A DNA stretch of 64,000 bases from Bacteroidota bacterium (GCA_016715945.1 JADJXJ010000001.1:744001-808000); one strand, 5' to 3'. Positions 1 through 9,037 are shown, counted from the first letter of the stretch. A program made the numbers and translations. The notes: generated from the letters alone by a model not told the origin.

Positions 1-80
1 ATGGTTTTGAAAAAATACCATGCAAAGGCCAGTGCCGCCAGCGAGGCCAGAGGAACAAGCCAGAAAATGGAAGTCATCAT
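1..80 (-). CDS. hppA: Membrane-bound pyrophosphatase, N-terminal fragment (runs off the window)
   Basis: Only the first 26 codons lie in the window, read leftwards from an ATG ATG pair at 75-80. The peptide begins MMTSIFWLVPLASLAAL and continues into AWYFFK, a hydrophobic first transmembrane segment. This matches the usual start of ion-pumping membrane pyrophosphatases of Bacteroidota, which couple pyrophosphate hydrolysis to H+ or Na+ export across the inner membrane. No catalytic residue is visible because the gene is cut off, so the call rests on the N-terminal pattern alone. A near-consensus minus-strand promoter lies at 181-211, giving a leader of about 95 bases. Confidence 0.5.
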   Translation of the reverse strand, partial: MMTSIFWLVPLASLAALAFAWYFFKT

Positions 81-180
81 AACGTTTTTTGGTTTTGGTT
101 ATAGTTTGGTCTTAAAATCTTCACGTACGAAAAACCAGCTTGCAAACGATTGCAATTCGATGGCCAGAAATTAAAGCCCA

Positions 181-211
181 CAAATTTAGGGCATAGCCTC
201 TTGGCATCAAA
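181..211 (-). promoter_or_regulatory. Bacteroidota-type promoter for the hppA-like gene
   Basis: On the minus strand TTTG (208-211) is followed after 19 bases by TAAATTTG (181-188). This is the Bacteroidota consensus of a -33 TTTG and a -7 TAnnTTTG at standard spacing. It points toward the gene that starts at 80. Confidence 0.5.
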
Positions 212-229
212 GATTTTTTTAACAATGCT

Positions 230-257
230 TTTGCACCGGTCGATGTTAATAAATTTG
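230..257 (+). promoter_or_regulatory. Candidate promoter for the bifunctional nuclease operon
   Basis: A TAAATTTG -7 box sits at 250-257 with TTTG at 230-233, a spacing of 16 that is somewhat short. It would start transcription near 264, about 64 bases before the ATG at 328. The 81-327 gap holds nothing else that I recognise. Confidence 0.35.
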
Positions 258-327
258 CGAACCGTATGTAAAAAGCAGCATTGTAAGTCCATTAATTTGT
301 AAATGGTTTACAAGGAATCAATCCGAC

Positions 328-912
328 ATGCAGAAAGTGAGGCTTGAGATAGTCAGGATGACCTACAGCCAGTCGCAAAGCGGGGCTTATGCACTCATCC
401 TCGGAGAAGTAGGCGGCACCCGTAGGTTGCCCATCATCATCGGAGGCTTCGAAGCCCAAGCCATCGCGCTCGGTCTGGAACGAATCAGACAAAAGCGTCC
501 GCTCACGCACGATTTGTTTATGAATTTTGCCAGATTCTACGGCATCGAACTTGTGGAGGTGGTAATCAATAAATTTCGTGAAGGTGTTTTCTTCGCCATT
601 TTGCGATGCGAAAAAGATGGCGTTATCAGCGAGATCGACGCACGTACTTCCGATGCAGTTGCCCTCGCCCTCAGATTCCAATGCCCGATTTATACCTACG
701 AAAGCATTCTCAAAGAAGCGGGAATTGTGATGGATGACGAAGGCTCCAATATCGAACCCGAAGAATCCGGTGAGGACGATAGCCCTTTTTCAAATTACCT
801 GCTGAGCGAACTTGAAGAATTGCTCCAGAAGGCCATCGAAAACGAGGAATACGAAAGAGCTTCCCAGATTCGCGACGAAATACAGCGCCGAAAGAAAAAC
901 CAAAACCTATAA
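328..912 (+). CDS. Bifunctional nuclease family protein with UvrB/UvrC (UVR) motif
   Basis: A 194-residue protein. Residues 1 to about 130 form the bifunctional nuclease (DUF151) domain, with the typical opening MQKVRLEIVRMTYSQSQSG, the RRLPIIIGGFEAQAI segment and the RTSDAVALALR motif. An acidic linker leads to a C-terminal UVR motif (LLQKAIENEEYERASQIRDEI) of the kind that mediates protein contacts in UvrB, UvrC and Clp adaptors. Members of this family have been reported to have DNase and RNase activity, but the cellular role in Bacteroidota is unsettled. The next gene, a nucleoside transporter, begins 8 bases downstream, so the two are probably co-transcribed. Confidence 0.85.
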   Translation: MQKVRLEIVRMTYSQSQSGAYALILGEVGGTRRLPIIIGGFEAQAIALGLERIRQKRPLTHDLFMNFARFYGIELVEVVINKFREGVFFAILRCEKDGVISEIDARTSDAVALALRFQCPIYTYESILKEAGIVMDDEGSNIEPEESGEDDSPFSNYLLSELEELLQKAIENEEYERASQIRDEIQRRKKNQNL

Positions 913-920
913 AAGCGAAA

Positions 921-2447
921 ATGAAACTGGATCACATCAGATTGCTCTTGCTTGCAATGGGGCTGTTAGCCTCTTTTTTGTTCGTAAAAGCGCAGGACAC
1001 TTCAGCTCTTGAAAGCGTGACTAACGAAATGGTGCTTCAAGCAGATAACGATAGCACTGTGGAGGCTGATACGCCGCAAATGACCGAAAATGCGGATGAG
1101 CAAGGCAGCCAGAAAAAGAACATTCTTGCCATGGAAAGGCGTTCAGGCTTCGGACTTGCAACCATTTTGCGGGGATTGCTCGGTATGCTTGTCTTAATAG
1201 CCATTGCATGGGGCTTCAGCACCGATCGCAAGGCAGTTAACTGGAAAGTAGTGGGCATCGGATTGCTGCTTCAGCTCGGACTGGCGCTCGGCGTGCTTTT
1301 TGTTCCATTCATAAAGGCCTTTTTCGAATTTTTTGGGCAGATGTTTGTGCTGGTGCTCGATTTTACAAAGGCCGGCACCATGTTCCTGTTCCGCAGTTTT
1401 GTGTCCGATTCCATTGAGTCGGCGCTTCAAAACTTTGCTGTTCAGATCCTTCCAACTATTATTTTCTTTTCTGCACTCACCAGCTTGCTGTTTTATCTGG
1501 GTATCATCCAACGCATCGTGAAAGGTATGGCATGGGCAATGGTGCGCCTGATGAACCTGTCGGGCGCCGAGAGCCTCTCGGTTGCAGGGAATATCTTTCT
1601 TGGTCAAACCGAAGCTCCTCTGATGATTAAAGCATACCTGCCAAAGATGAATAAGTCCGAAATCATGCTGGTCATGCTTGGCGGAATGGCCACGCTTGCC
1701 GGCGGGGTGCTCGCTGTGTATATCAGCTTCCTGGGGGGCGACGATCCGGAACAGCGTCTTCTTTTTGCAAAACACCTGCTCGCAGCTTCAGTTATGGCCG
1801 CTCCGGGTGCCATCGTGGTTTCCAAGATTTTGGTTCCGCAGACCGAAAAAATCGACAGAACCATCGAGGTAAGCAAAGAACAGATCGGCAGTAATGTGCT
1901 CGACGCCATCAGCAATGGTACCACCGAAGGTCTGAAGCTTGCCGTGAATGTGGCAGCCATGTTGTTGGTTTTCATTGCATTCATTGCCATGTTCAATCAT
2001 ATCAGTATCTGGATTGGAAACGTCATTGGCCTGAACGACAACATTGCACAGTGGACAGGAGGTCGCTACAACGAGCTCTCGCTTCAGTTTATGCTAGGAT
2101 ATATTTTTGCCCCCATCATGTGGCTGATTGGCATCAGCGGACCAGATATCACCCTGGTAGGCAGGCTATTGGGCGAAAAGGTCATCATGACCGAATTCAT
2201 CGGCTATGTGAGTCTGGCTGAGCTGAAAGGTCTGAATGCATTCAGTGACCCGAAAAGTGTGATCATGGCCACCTATATGCTTTGCGGATTTGCCAACTTT
2301 GCCTCCATCGGCATACAGATTGGCGGCATTGGCTCGCTGGCCCCCAACCAACGGGTGCTGCTCTCAAAACTTGGCATGCGCGCTCTGCTGGGTGGCACTT
2401 TGGCTTCGCTGCTTTCGGCCACCATCATCGGAATGCTCATAGGATAA
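921..2447 (+). CDS. nupC: Concentrative nucleoside transporter (NupC/CNT family)
   Basis: A 508-residue inner-membrane protein that should import nucleosides with H+ or Na+. The core holds the CNT signature GQTEAPLMIKAYLPKMNKSE and GGMATLAGGVLAVYISFLGG, plus many hydrophobic helices. Unusually for bacterial NupC, residues 1-25 look like a cleavable signal peptide (LLLLAMGLLASFLFVKAQ) followed by a polar segment of about 50 residues before the first core helix; this longer N-terminus is common in Bacteroidota homologues. It lies 13 bases upstream of thyA, which fits a pyrimidine salvage and dTMP supply cluster. Confidence 0.9.
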   Translation: MKLDHIRLLLLAMGLLASFLFVKAQDTSALESVTNEMVLQADNDSTVEADTPQMTENADEQGSQKKNILAMERRSGFGLATILRGLLGMLVLIAIAWGFSTDRKAVNWKVVGIGLLLQLGLALGVLFVPFIKAFFEFFGQMFVLVLDFTKAGTMFLFRSFVSDSIESALQNFAVQILPTIIFFSALTSLLFYLGIIQRIVKGMAWAMVRLMNLSGAESLSVAGNIFLGQTEAPLMIKAYLPKMNKSEIMLVMLGGMATLAGGVLAVYISFLGGDDPEQRLLFAKHLLAASVMAAPGAIVVSKILVPQTEKIDRTIEVSKEQIGSNVLDAISNGTTEGLKLAVNVAAMLLVFIAFIAMFNHISIWIGNVIGLNDNIAQWTGGRYNELSLQFMLGYIFAPIMWLIGISGPDITLVGRLLGEKVIMTEFIGYVSLAELKGLNAFSDPKSVIMATYMLCGFANFASIGIQIGGIGSLAPNQRVLLSKLGMRALLGGTLASLLSATIIGMLIG

Positions 2448-2460
2448 GTTAACCAGTTTC

Positions 2461-3285
2461 ATGCAACAATACCTCGACCTCCTGAAGTTTGTACTCGAGA
2501 ACGGTGTACGTAAGTCCGACCGTACCGGAACCGGAACCATCAGCATTTTTGGATACCAGATGCGTTTCGACCTGTCGGAAGGCTTCCCCTTGCTTACTAC
2601 CAAAAAGCTGCATACACGTTCCATCATCCACGAGCTTTTATGGTTTCTGAAAGGAGACACCAATATCCGTTACCTCAACGAGAACAAAGTGACAATATGG
2701 GACGAATGGGCTGATGCCAATGGCGACCTTGGCCCGGTGTATGGTGCCCAGTGGCGGAACTGGAATGGCGAGGGCATTGATCAGATCAGCCAGCTTATTG
2801 AAGGCATCCGAACCAACCCCGACAGCCGAAGGCATGTGGTTAGCGCATGGAACCCGTCGGTGCTGCCGGTTGCCGGCAAATCGTTCAGCGAAAATGTAGC
2901 CCTTGGTAAAGCTGCATTGCCTCCCTGCCATGCCATGTTTCAGTTTTATGTGGCCAACAACAGGCTATCGTGCCAGATGTATCAGCGCAGCGCCGATATC
3001 TTTCTGGGAGTGCCTTTCAATATTGCCTCCTATGCCTTGCTCACTATGATGGTGGCTCAGGTTTGCGAACTTGAGCCGGGCGAGTTTATCCTCACCCTGG
3101 GCGATGCACATATCTATCTGAACCATATTGAGCAGGTAAAACTGCAGCTCAGCCGCGAACCGCGCCCCTTACCCAGGATGACACTTAATCCCCGGGTGAA
3201 AAATATATTTGACTTCAGGTTCGAAGATTTCACCCTCATAGGTTACGACCCGCACCCGCACATCAAAGGAGATATCGCCGTATGA
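2461..3285 (+). CDS. thyA: Thymidylate synthase
   Basis: A 274-residue cytosolic enzyme that methylates dUMP to dTMP using 5,10-methylenetetrahydrofolate, releasing dihydrofolate. The catalytic cysteine is Cys156 in the PPCHAMFQFYV motif, followed by the conserved CQMYQRSADIFLGVPFNIASYA and the dUMP-binding GDAHIYLNH. Length is that of the standard ThyA family and the start MQQYLDLLKFVLENG is typical. Its stop overlaps the folA start by four bases (ATGA), so the enzyme that regenerates tetrahydrofolate is translationally coupled to it. Confidence 0.97.
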   Translation: MQQYLDLLKFVLENGVRKSDRTGTGTISIFGYQMRFDLSEGFPLLTTKKLHTRSIIHELLWFLKGDTNIRYLNENKVTIWDEWADANGDLGPVYGAQWRNWNGEGIDQISQLIEGIRTNPDSRRHVVSAWNPSVLPVAGKSFSENVALGKAALPPCHAMFQFYVANNRLSCQMYQRSADIFLGVPFNIASYALLTMMVAQVCELEPGEFILTLGDAHIYLNHIEQVKLQLSREPRPLPRMTLNPRVKNIFDFRFEDFTLIGYDPHPHIKGDIAV

Positions 3286-3776
3286 GCAATCCCTGCAGGC
3301 TGATTATCATAGTGGCCATGGCCCGAAACGGGGTCATTGGCAAGGGTAACAAACTTCCGTGGCACCTCCCTTCCGACCTCAAAAGGTTTAAGTCATTAAC
3401 CCTGGGGCATACCGTGGTCATGGGGCGAAAAACATTCGAATCCCTGCCCAATGGTCCGCTCCCGGGCCGCCATAACGTAGTACTGACCCGTAAACAAATC
3501 GCACCTGCCGACAATCTTTCGGTGGTTCACAGTGCAGAGGAGGTGCTGAAGCTTGCCGGAACTAACACCTTATATATTATAGGTGGTGGTGAGGTTTACC
3601 ATCAGTTCCTCCCGCTTGTCTGCCGGCTTGAGCTTACCGTAATAGATGCAGATTTTGAGGGAGACACATTCTTCCCTGTGGTAGATTCTGCACAATGGAA
3701 AGTGGTTGCCGAACAGCCGTTTACCGATGAAAAATCTGGTCTTCGCGGCTGGTATCGCAGCCTGGAGCGTTTGTAG
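3282..3776 (+). CDS. folA: Dihydrofolate reductase
   Basis: A 164-residue NADPH-dependent reductase of dihydrofolate. The N-terminus has the usual IIVAMARNGVIGKGNKLPWHLPSDLKRFK active-site region, then the VVMGRKTFESLP NADPH-binding strand and the IIGGGEVYHQFLP motif. The ATG overlaps the thyA stop, the classic coupling that recycles the dihydrofolate made by ThyA. A 92-base gap follows, after which a new transcript appears to begin at a TACTTTCG box (3821-3828). Confidence 0.97.
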   Translation: MSNPCRLIIIVAMARNGVIGKGNKLPWHLPSDLKRFKSLTLGHTVVMGRKTFESLPNGPLPGRHNVVLTRKQIAPADNLSVVHSAEEVLKLAGTNTLYIIGGGEVYHQFLPLVCRLELTVIDADFEGDTFFPVVDSAQWKVVAEQPFTDEKSGLRGWYRSLERL

Positions 3777-3868
3777 GCATTAAAAAATTAAGGTATCGGG
3801 CTGCGCAATTATTTTTTTAGTACTTTCGGCGCTCAAGCTTTGTTATTCAGACTGATACGTTTTCAACC

Positions 3869-5512
3869 ATGTTCATAAAATTATCCCGATACCTGTTTTT
3901 ATCCATTTTGGCAGCCCTGGGAGCCTTCGCCCTCAAAGCTCAGGTAGCAGTGATCAATCCGGCCGAGTTCGAAAAAAATGAGGGCATCCTGTTGGTCTGG
4001 GACTACGCCCCTTCGCGCGATTCCATCACCGCAAATATTGCCAGGGCCGCCCAGCAGGCCGGCAAAGTATGGATCATATATTATCCCGGACAAGCCCCCT
4101 GGGACACGGCACAGATTCGCAATTATCTGTACAGCAGGGGGGTACTACCTCTGAATTTGTACTTTATCCCCGGTTGGACCGAAACCCTCTGGGTGCGCGA
4201 TTTCGGACCGGCTGTGCTCTATGGCGATTTTGGCCAGGGTTCCGAGCGGTTCATTGTCGATATGGGCTACAGTGCTTATGGCCGCCCGAAAGACGACTCC
4301 ATTCCGTCGCAACTGGCCAATCTTTGGGGCTGGCACAAACAGAATTTCTCTATTCAGATCGAAGGAGGAAACCTGATGTTCGATGGTCTGAAACGAGGCT
4401 TTGCTTCAAAACGTGTGCTAGCTCAAAATCCCCAGTATTCTGCCTCATTGCTTCGAAATATGTTCATCGACCGCTTTCAGGTGGACGATTTTGTGTTTCT
4501 CGAAAACCTGAACAATTCGGGAGGAGGAATCTGGAAGCATATCGACATGTGGATGAAAGTGCTTGATTACGAGACGATTCTTGTATCGTCCTATCCCGAA
4601 CATCTGCCGGATTATCCTGTGATCGAACAAAATGTCAATTATCTTCGCAGCCTGCTGAATGCTTTTGGCAAACCATATACCATTATCCGCATTCCGGCAC
4701 CACCCAAAGCCGATGGCACCTGGGCCACCACCCAGAACGACGAAATGCGCACCTACACCAACTCGCTCATCATCAACAATACGGTTATCGTTCCATCGTA
4801 CAACCTGCCCGAGTATGACAATCTGGCCAAACAAATCTACGAGCAGGCCATGCCGGGTTACAAAATTGTGATGGTAGATTCGCGCAACCTCACCACCCTC
4901 GGAGGAGCCATACATTGCATCACGCGTGAAATCCCTGCACCTAAATTTGCCCGTATCACTCATCGCAAAGTGATTGGCAGTCAGACCTATTCGCCCGAAT
5001 TTTACATTTACAGCAACTGCTCATCCAATTCTGCAATCCAGCGGATGTGGCTTTACTACAAAAAGAACCAACAGACAGAGTACACCAGGGTGCCGGTTTA
5101 CATGGCCTGCCCCGAAAATATCGGGATCATCGAAGGACTGATGCCCGGCGACACCGTGAGTTATTATCTGGAAGCAATCACTGCCCACGGCAACGTAACC
5201 TATCCTCTGGCTGCACCGGCCGGCAACTTTACATTCTGGTTCGATCAGGCTGTGGGTATCGCTGAAACCCACCCGGCCAGCCGCCTGCATGTATTCCCGC
5301 AACCGGCAAAAGAAGGATTCTACGTTCACATTGCTGGTGAATCAGGTCCCGCCCGGCTCAGTATTTTCGATGCAAGCGGCAGAATGGTTTACCAAAACGA
5401 TGCCTATCTGCCCGGAACCCACGTCAATCCCGGACTTCGCCCAGGCTACTATCTGCTTTTGCTGCAAAACGGTGTTGAACAATACAAAAGCAAACTAAGC
5501 ATCAGCCACTGA
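3869..5512 (+). CDS. Secreted PPAD-like (agmatine/peptidylarginine deiminase family) protein with T9SS sorting domain
   Basis: A 547-residue exported protein: signal peptide 1-24 (cleavage after KAQ), a deiminase (PAD_porph) domain about 28-360, an Ig-like domain about 365-455, and a C-terminal T9SS type A sorting domain about 462-547 (VFPQPAKEGFYV to GYYLLLLQNG). Active-site residues of the guanidine-modifying fold are all present: WVRDFGP with Asp111, EGGN at 165-168, HIDMW with His224 and Asp226, YTNSL with Asn298, and GGAIHC with Cys350. This order and spacing parallel Porphyromonas gingivalis peptidylarginine deiminase (Asp130, His236, Asp238, Asn297, Cys351) more than cytosolic agmatine deiminases, which lack the Ig and sorting domains. 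Substrate (agmatine, free arginine or peptidyl-arginine) is not proven. Confidence 0.85.
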   Translation: MFIKLSRYLFLSILAALGAFALKAQVAVINPAEFEKNEGILLVWDYAPSRDSITANIARAAQQAGKVWIIYYPGQAPWDTAQIRNYLYSRGVLPLNLYFIPGWTETLWVRDFGPAVLYGDFGQGSERFIVDMGYSAYGRPKDDSIPSQLANLWGWHKQNFSIQIEGGNLMFDGLKRGFASKRVLAQNPQYSASLLRNMFIDRFQVDDFVFLENLNNSGGGIWKHIDMWMKVLDYETILVSSYPEHLPDYPVIEQNVNYLRSLLNAFGKPYTIIRIPAPPKADGTWATTQNDEMRTYTNSLIINNTVIVPSYNLPEYDNLAKQIYEQAMPGYKIVMVDSRNLTTLGGAIHCITREIPAPKFARITHRKVIGSQTYSPEFYIYSNCSSNSAIQRMWLYYKKNQQTEYTRVPVYMACPENIGIIEGLMPGDTVSYYLEAITAHGNVTYPLAAPAGNFTFWFDQAVGIAETHPASRLHVFPQPAKEGFYVHIAGESGPARLSIFDASGRMVYQNDAYLPGTHVNPGLRPGYYLLLLQNGVEQYKSKLSISH

Positions 5513-5522
5513 GCATACTGCC

Positions 5523-6233
5523 ATGCCGGTTTACAGGCTGGATCACACCTTAAGGTTTCCTTCGCCACATAAAGCCATGCCCGGTGGCCTGCTTGCCGTT
5601 GGGGGCGATCTCAGTGTGGAGCGCCTGATAGCGGCCTACTCCAGAGGTATTTTTCCGTGGTCAAATCCCGGTGAGCCGCTTTTGTGGTGGTCGCCCGACC
5701 CCCGGATGATGATGCTCCCTGGAGAATTGTATGTGACCAAGTCGATGAGGAAAATCATGCGCGACCAGGTGTTCGACATACGTTTTGATACCAGTTTTGA
5801 GGATGTGATAATGTATTGTGCCCGCTCATCCGGCAGGGCAGCCCAGGGCACCTGGATCAGCGATGAACTCCGGCAGGCTTTTGTTCAACTCCATCGGCTC
5901 GGTCTTGCCCATTCGGTCGAAGCCTGGAAGGAGGGGCAACTCGTAGGAGGTCTGTATGGCCTGGCGCTGGGTGCCTGCTTTTTTGGCGAAAGCATGTTTT
6001 ATCTCACACCAAATGCTTCCAAGGCAGCCTTCATCGGGCTGGTGAAATTTCTTGAAAGCCATGGTTTTATGATGATCGACGCCCAGCAGGAAACGCCCCA
6101 TCTGGCCAGCCTGGGCGCAAAGGCACGCCCACGTTCCGAATTTCTGATGCTCTTAGCCGATGCCTTGAAAAAACCTACCCTCATCGGAAAATGGAACAGC
6201 CCGGCTCAGGATTTTGTATCTTTAACCTTTTGA
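5523..6233 (+). CDS. aat: Leucyl/phenylalanyl-tRNA-protein transferase
   Basis: A 236-residue cytosolic enzyme that transfers Leu or Phe from tRNA to proteins with N-terminal Lys or Arg, marking them for the ClpS/ClpAP N-degron pathway. Clear family landmarks are FPSPHKAMPGGLLAVGGDLS, YSRGIFPWSNPGEPLLWWSPDPR, and the GGLYGLALGACFFGESMF segment near the active site. The length is standard. It begins 10 bases after the PPAD-like gene, so it may be read from the same transcript, although no functional link is evident. Confidence 0.95.
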   Translation: MPVYRLDHTLRFPSPHKAMPGGLLAVGGDLSVERLIAAYSRGIFPWSNPGEPLLWWSPDPRMMMLPGELYVTKSMRKIMRDQVFDIRFDTSFEDVIMYCARSSGRAAQGTWISDELRQAFVQLHRLGLAHSVEAWKEGQLVGGLYGLALGACFFGESMFYLTPNASKAAFIGLVKFLESHGFMMIDAQQETPHLASLGAKARPRSEFLMLLADALKKPTLIGKWNSPAQDFVSLTF

Positions 6234-6269
6234 TGCCATCCCTGTAATTATCACGAAGCAAACACAATC

Positions 6270-6740
6270 ATGGATCAGGAATATTTTATGCAGGAAGCAA
6301 TCCGGCTGGCAGCTTTGAACGTAGCGCAGGGTGGGGGAGGCCCGTTTGGAGCTGTGATTGTGAAAGATAATCAGATTGTCGGTGTGGGCCGGAACAGGGT
6401 GACTTCTTCGGGCGACCCCACCGCTCATGCCGAAGTGGTAGCCATACGCGATGCCTGCCGGAACCTTGGTACCTACAACCTGGAAGGCTGCACTATTTTT
6501 TCCAGCTGCGAACCCTGTCCCATGTGCCTTGGCGCCATCTACTGGGCTCGCCTGAGCAGGCTGTTTTATGCCGCTACCCGCCATGATGCAGCAATAGCAG
6601 GTTTTGACGATGAATGGCTTTATACCCAGATACAACTCGACCCTGCAGAGCGCAGCCTGCCTGCCACAAACATCATGCGCGACCGGGCGGTGGAAGTGTT
6701 CCAGGCCTGGGTTCAAAGCGAGAATAAAATACCTTATTGA
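6270..6740 (+). CDS. guaD: Guanine deaminase-like nucleoside/base deaminase
   Basis: A 156-residue cytidine-deaminase-fold zinc enzyme. HAEVVAIR (zinc His and catalytic Glu) and SCEPCPMCLGAIYWA (two zinc cysteines) are intact. The overall pattern, including GGGGPFGAVIVKDNQIVGVGRN, the TSSGDPTAHAE segment and the AGFDDEW region near the end, resembles the Bacillus subtilis GuaD type of guanine deaminase (guanine to xanthine) more than the tRNA-editing enzyme TadA. The C-terminal swapped segment ending in FQAWVQSENKIPY supports this. One base separates it from the downstream sirtuin gene. Confidence 0.8.
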   Translation: MDQEYFMQEAIRLAALNVAQGGGGPFGAVIVKDNQIVGVGRNRVTSSGDPTAHAEVVAIRDACRNLGTYNLEGCTIFSSCEPCPMCLGAIYWARLSRLFYAATRHDAAIAGFDDEWLYTQIQLDPAERSLPATNIMRDRAVEVFQAWVQSENKIPY

Positions 6741-6741
6741 T

Positions 6742-7494
6742 ATGAAACAGGATCTGGCCAGGGAGGTTGCAGGCATATTGCTCCGAAGCCGGCACACATT
6801 AGCTTTTACTGGCGCCGGCATCTCAGTCGAAAGCGGAATACCTCCATTCAGAGGCAGTGGTGGCATCTGGGATAATTACGACCCACGATTGCTCGAAATT
6901 GGCTTCTTCGTGCTCAACCCCGCCCGATCGTGGGAAGCCATAAAAGAAATTTTCTACGGTAAGTTCCGCGGAGCCAAACCTAATGCCGCACACCTTACCC
7001 TGGCCAAATGGCAAAAAAACGGCATCCTGCGAAGGGTCATCACCCAAAATATCGACAACCTGCATCAGGAAGCAGGATCTGAGAACGTGATTGAATTTCA
7101 TGGCAATGCGCAACGACTGAGCTGCCTCGACTGTCAACGGCAATATCCCATCGACCCCATTCTCATCGCGCGTGCCGTGCCATCGTGCCCCAAATGCGGT
7201 GGTTTGCTCAAACCCGATTTTATCTTTTTTGGCGAAGGAATTCCACATGATGCTTACCACGAATCTTTTGCTGAAGCCACAGGCTGCGATTGCATGCTCA
7301 TCATCGGCACCTCAGGCGAAGTGGCTCCCGCCAATCAAATCCCCATCACCGCTGCCTCAAATGGCGCCTTCATCATCGAAATCAATACTGAAATTTCCAC
7401 TTACAGCAAACACGTCAGCAACCTGATCGTGCGCGAGCCTTCCGGCAGCTTCCTTCCTGCAGTGGATCAATTTATTAACAATATCCCAGCCTGA
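6742..7494 (+). CDS. cobB: SIR2 family NAD-dependent protein deacylase (CobB-like)
   Basis: A 250-residue sirtuin. The NAD-binding motif FTGAGISVESGIPPFRG, the TQNIDNLHQEAG motif, the catalytic His in EFHGN and two zinc-binding Cys pairs (CLDC and CPKC) are all visible. It should remove acyl groups from lysines with NAD as co-substrate. An upstream in-frame start would embed the gene in guaD; I chose the ATG at 6742, which gives the normal sirtuin N-terminus and follows the guaD stop by one base. A serine hydrolase gene starts 4 bases after the stop, so guaD, this gene and the hydrolase probably share one transcript. Confidence 0.92.
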   Translation: MKQDLAREVAGILLRSRHTLAFTGAGISVESGIPPFRGSGGIWDNYDPRLLEIGFFVLNPARSWEAIKEIFYGKFRGAKPNAAHLTLAKWQKNGILRRVITQNIDNLHQEAGSENVIEFHGNAQRLSCLDCQRQYPIDPILIARAVPSCPKCGGLLKPDFIFFGEGIPHDAYHESFAEATGCDCMLIIGTSGEVAPANQIPITAASNGAFIIEINTEISTYSKHVSNLIVREPSGSFLPAVDQFINNIPA

Positions 7495-7498
7495 AAAA

Positions 7499-9037
7499 AT
7501 GAAACATTACCTTACCACACTTTTCTTCCTGTTTCTTGCCTGCCAGCTTTTTGCACAGCCCGACAAAAATACCCTGCACCAACTCGACGAATATTACCTT
7601 AGGGCACTGGCCGAATGGAATGTGCCGGGTATGGCCGTGGCCATCACCACCGGCGACAGCATCATATTTGCAAAAGGATACGGAGTGACCGACATCAGCA
7701 CCCGGCAGGCTGTGGACGAACATACCCTGTTTGCCGTTGCCAGCAATACAAAAGCCTTTACCGCTGCAGCTCTGGCTCTGCTTGTGGAACAGAATAAACT
7801 CAGGTGGAACGACAAAGTCAGACAATACCTTCCCTGGTTTGCACTTTACGATCCCTATGTTTCTGATCAGATGACGATTCGCGACCTGCTGACGCACCGC
7901 TCCGGCCTGAAAACATTCTCGGGCGACCTGATCTGGTATGGCAGCACCTACTCCCGCCGCGAAGTCATCGAAAAGGCGCGCTACCTCAAACCCGCATTCG
8001 GATTCAGGGAGCAATTCGGATATTCCAACATCATGTACATTGCTGCCGGCGAACTCATTCCCGCCATCACCGGGCAGTCGTGGGACGATTTTGTCCGCAC
8101 AAACCTGCTGAACCCATTGGAAATGAATCGCTCCACCCTGCATGTGAGCGAACTTGCCCGATTGCAGAATGTAGCCCAGCCCCATACCTATGTGGACGGA
8201 AAACTGCGTCAGATTCCCTGGGTCGACTGGGACAATATGGGACCTGCTGGCTCATTAATCTCAAGCGCTTCGGACATGGCGCGTTGGCTGCAAATGCACC
8301 TTGGCAATGGCACATACCAGCAAAAACAGATTCTCGACCCCGAAAGTGTAAGGGCTATGCAGCAGTCTGTAACCCCGTTACCGGTTTCGAAAGCCTTCGA
8401 AGAACGCTTCCCCGGCACACATTTCAGGTCTTATGGCCTCGGATGGAGCATGTTCGATTACCACGGACAAAAAATCGTGACGCACAACGGAGGCTACGAT
8501 GGTATGATCTCGCAAACCGTACTCATTCCACGCGAAAACATTGGCTTTGTGATTCTTACAAATGCACTGTCGAACATGTACTACCCCTTGATGTACAAAA
8601 CCCTCGACCTGCTGCTCAATTTGCCGGACCTGCGCGACTGGAGTACCGAAATTTTGGCTCAACGCAAACAAAACGAGCAAAAAGCAAAGGAAGAACGCGC
8701 CCGTCTGGAATCAGAACGCATTAAAAACACCAGACCTTCGCTTCCTCTTGCGGCCTACGAAGGTTTCTACGGCAGTCCGGTGTACGACAGCATCAGTGTA
8801 TATCAAAAGGACGGTCAGATGTGGTTGCAGATGATGCGCACGCCCGACTTTATTGCCAGGCTGACACATTGGCATTATGATACTTTTGAAATGGAATTCA
8901 TCACTCAGCCATCACTACCCAAAGGTTTTGCTACCTTCGGGCTCGACCGCAGCGGCAAGGTGACCAGTATGGAATTGTTTCTTGACAATCCCGACTTCGA
9001 TTTTACCGAACTCGCACCAAGGAGACTTTCTCCATGA
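7499..9037 (+). CDS. Secreted serine hydrolase (class C beta-lactamase/CubicO family)
   Basis: A 512-residue protein with a signal peptide (about 1-19, cleavage near LFAQ). The serine-hydrolase domain carries the SxxK motif SNTK at 82-85, the YSN motif at 175-177 and HNGG at 329-332, which stands in for the KTG triad. The C-terminal 120 residues resemble the DUF3471 tail often fused to such enzymes in Bacteroidota. Likely acts in the periplasm or at the cell surface on an ester or peptide; whether it is a peptidase, esterase or beta-lactam hydrolase cannot be told from sequence. A run of charged residues (about 375-405) links the two domains. Confidence 0.85.
   Translation: MKHYLTTLFFLFLACQLFAQPDKNTLHQLDEYYLRALAEWNVPGMAVAITTGDSIIFAKGYGVTDISTRQAVDEHTLFAVASNTKAFTAAALALLVEQNKLRWNDKVRQYLPWFALYDPYVSDQMTIRDLLTHRSGLKTFSGDLIWYGSTYSRREVIEKARYLKPAFGFREQFGYSNIMYIAAGELIPAITGQSWDDFVRTNLLNPLEMNRSTLHVSELARLQNVAQPHTYVDGKLRQIPWVDWDNMGPAGSLISSASDMARWLQMHLGNGTYQQKQILDPESVRAMQQSVTPLPVSKAFEERFPGTHFRSYGLGWSMFDYHGQKIVTHNGGYDGMISQTVLIPRENIGFVILTNALSNMYYPLMYKTLDLLLNLPDLRDWSTEILAQRKQNEQKAKEERARLESERIKNTRPSLPLAAYEGFYGSPVYDSISVYQKDGQMWLQMMRTPDFIARLTHWHYDTFEMEFITQPSLPKGFATFGLDRSGKVTSMELFLDNPDFDFTELAPRRLSP

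Noticed and set aside
6604..6741. 46-codon N-terminal extension of the sirtuin
   Set aside because: It overlaps guaD in another frame; the ATG at 6742 gives the standard sirtuin start.
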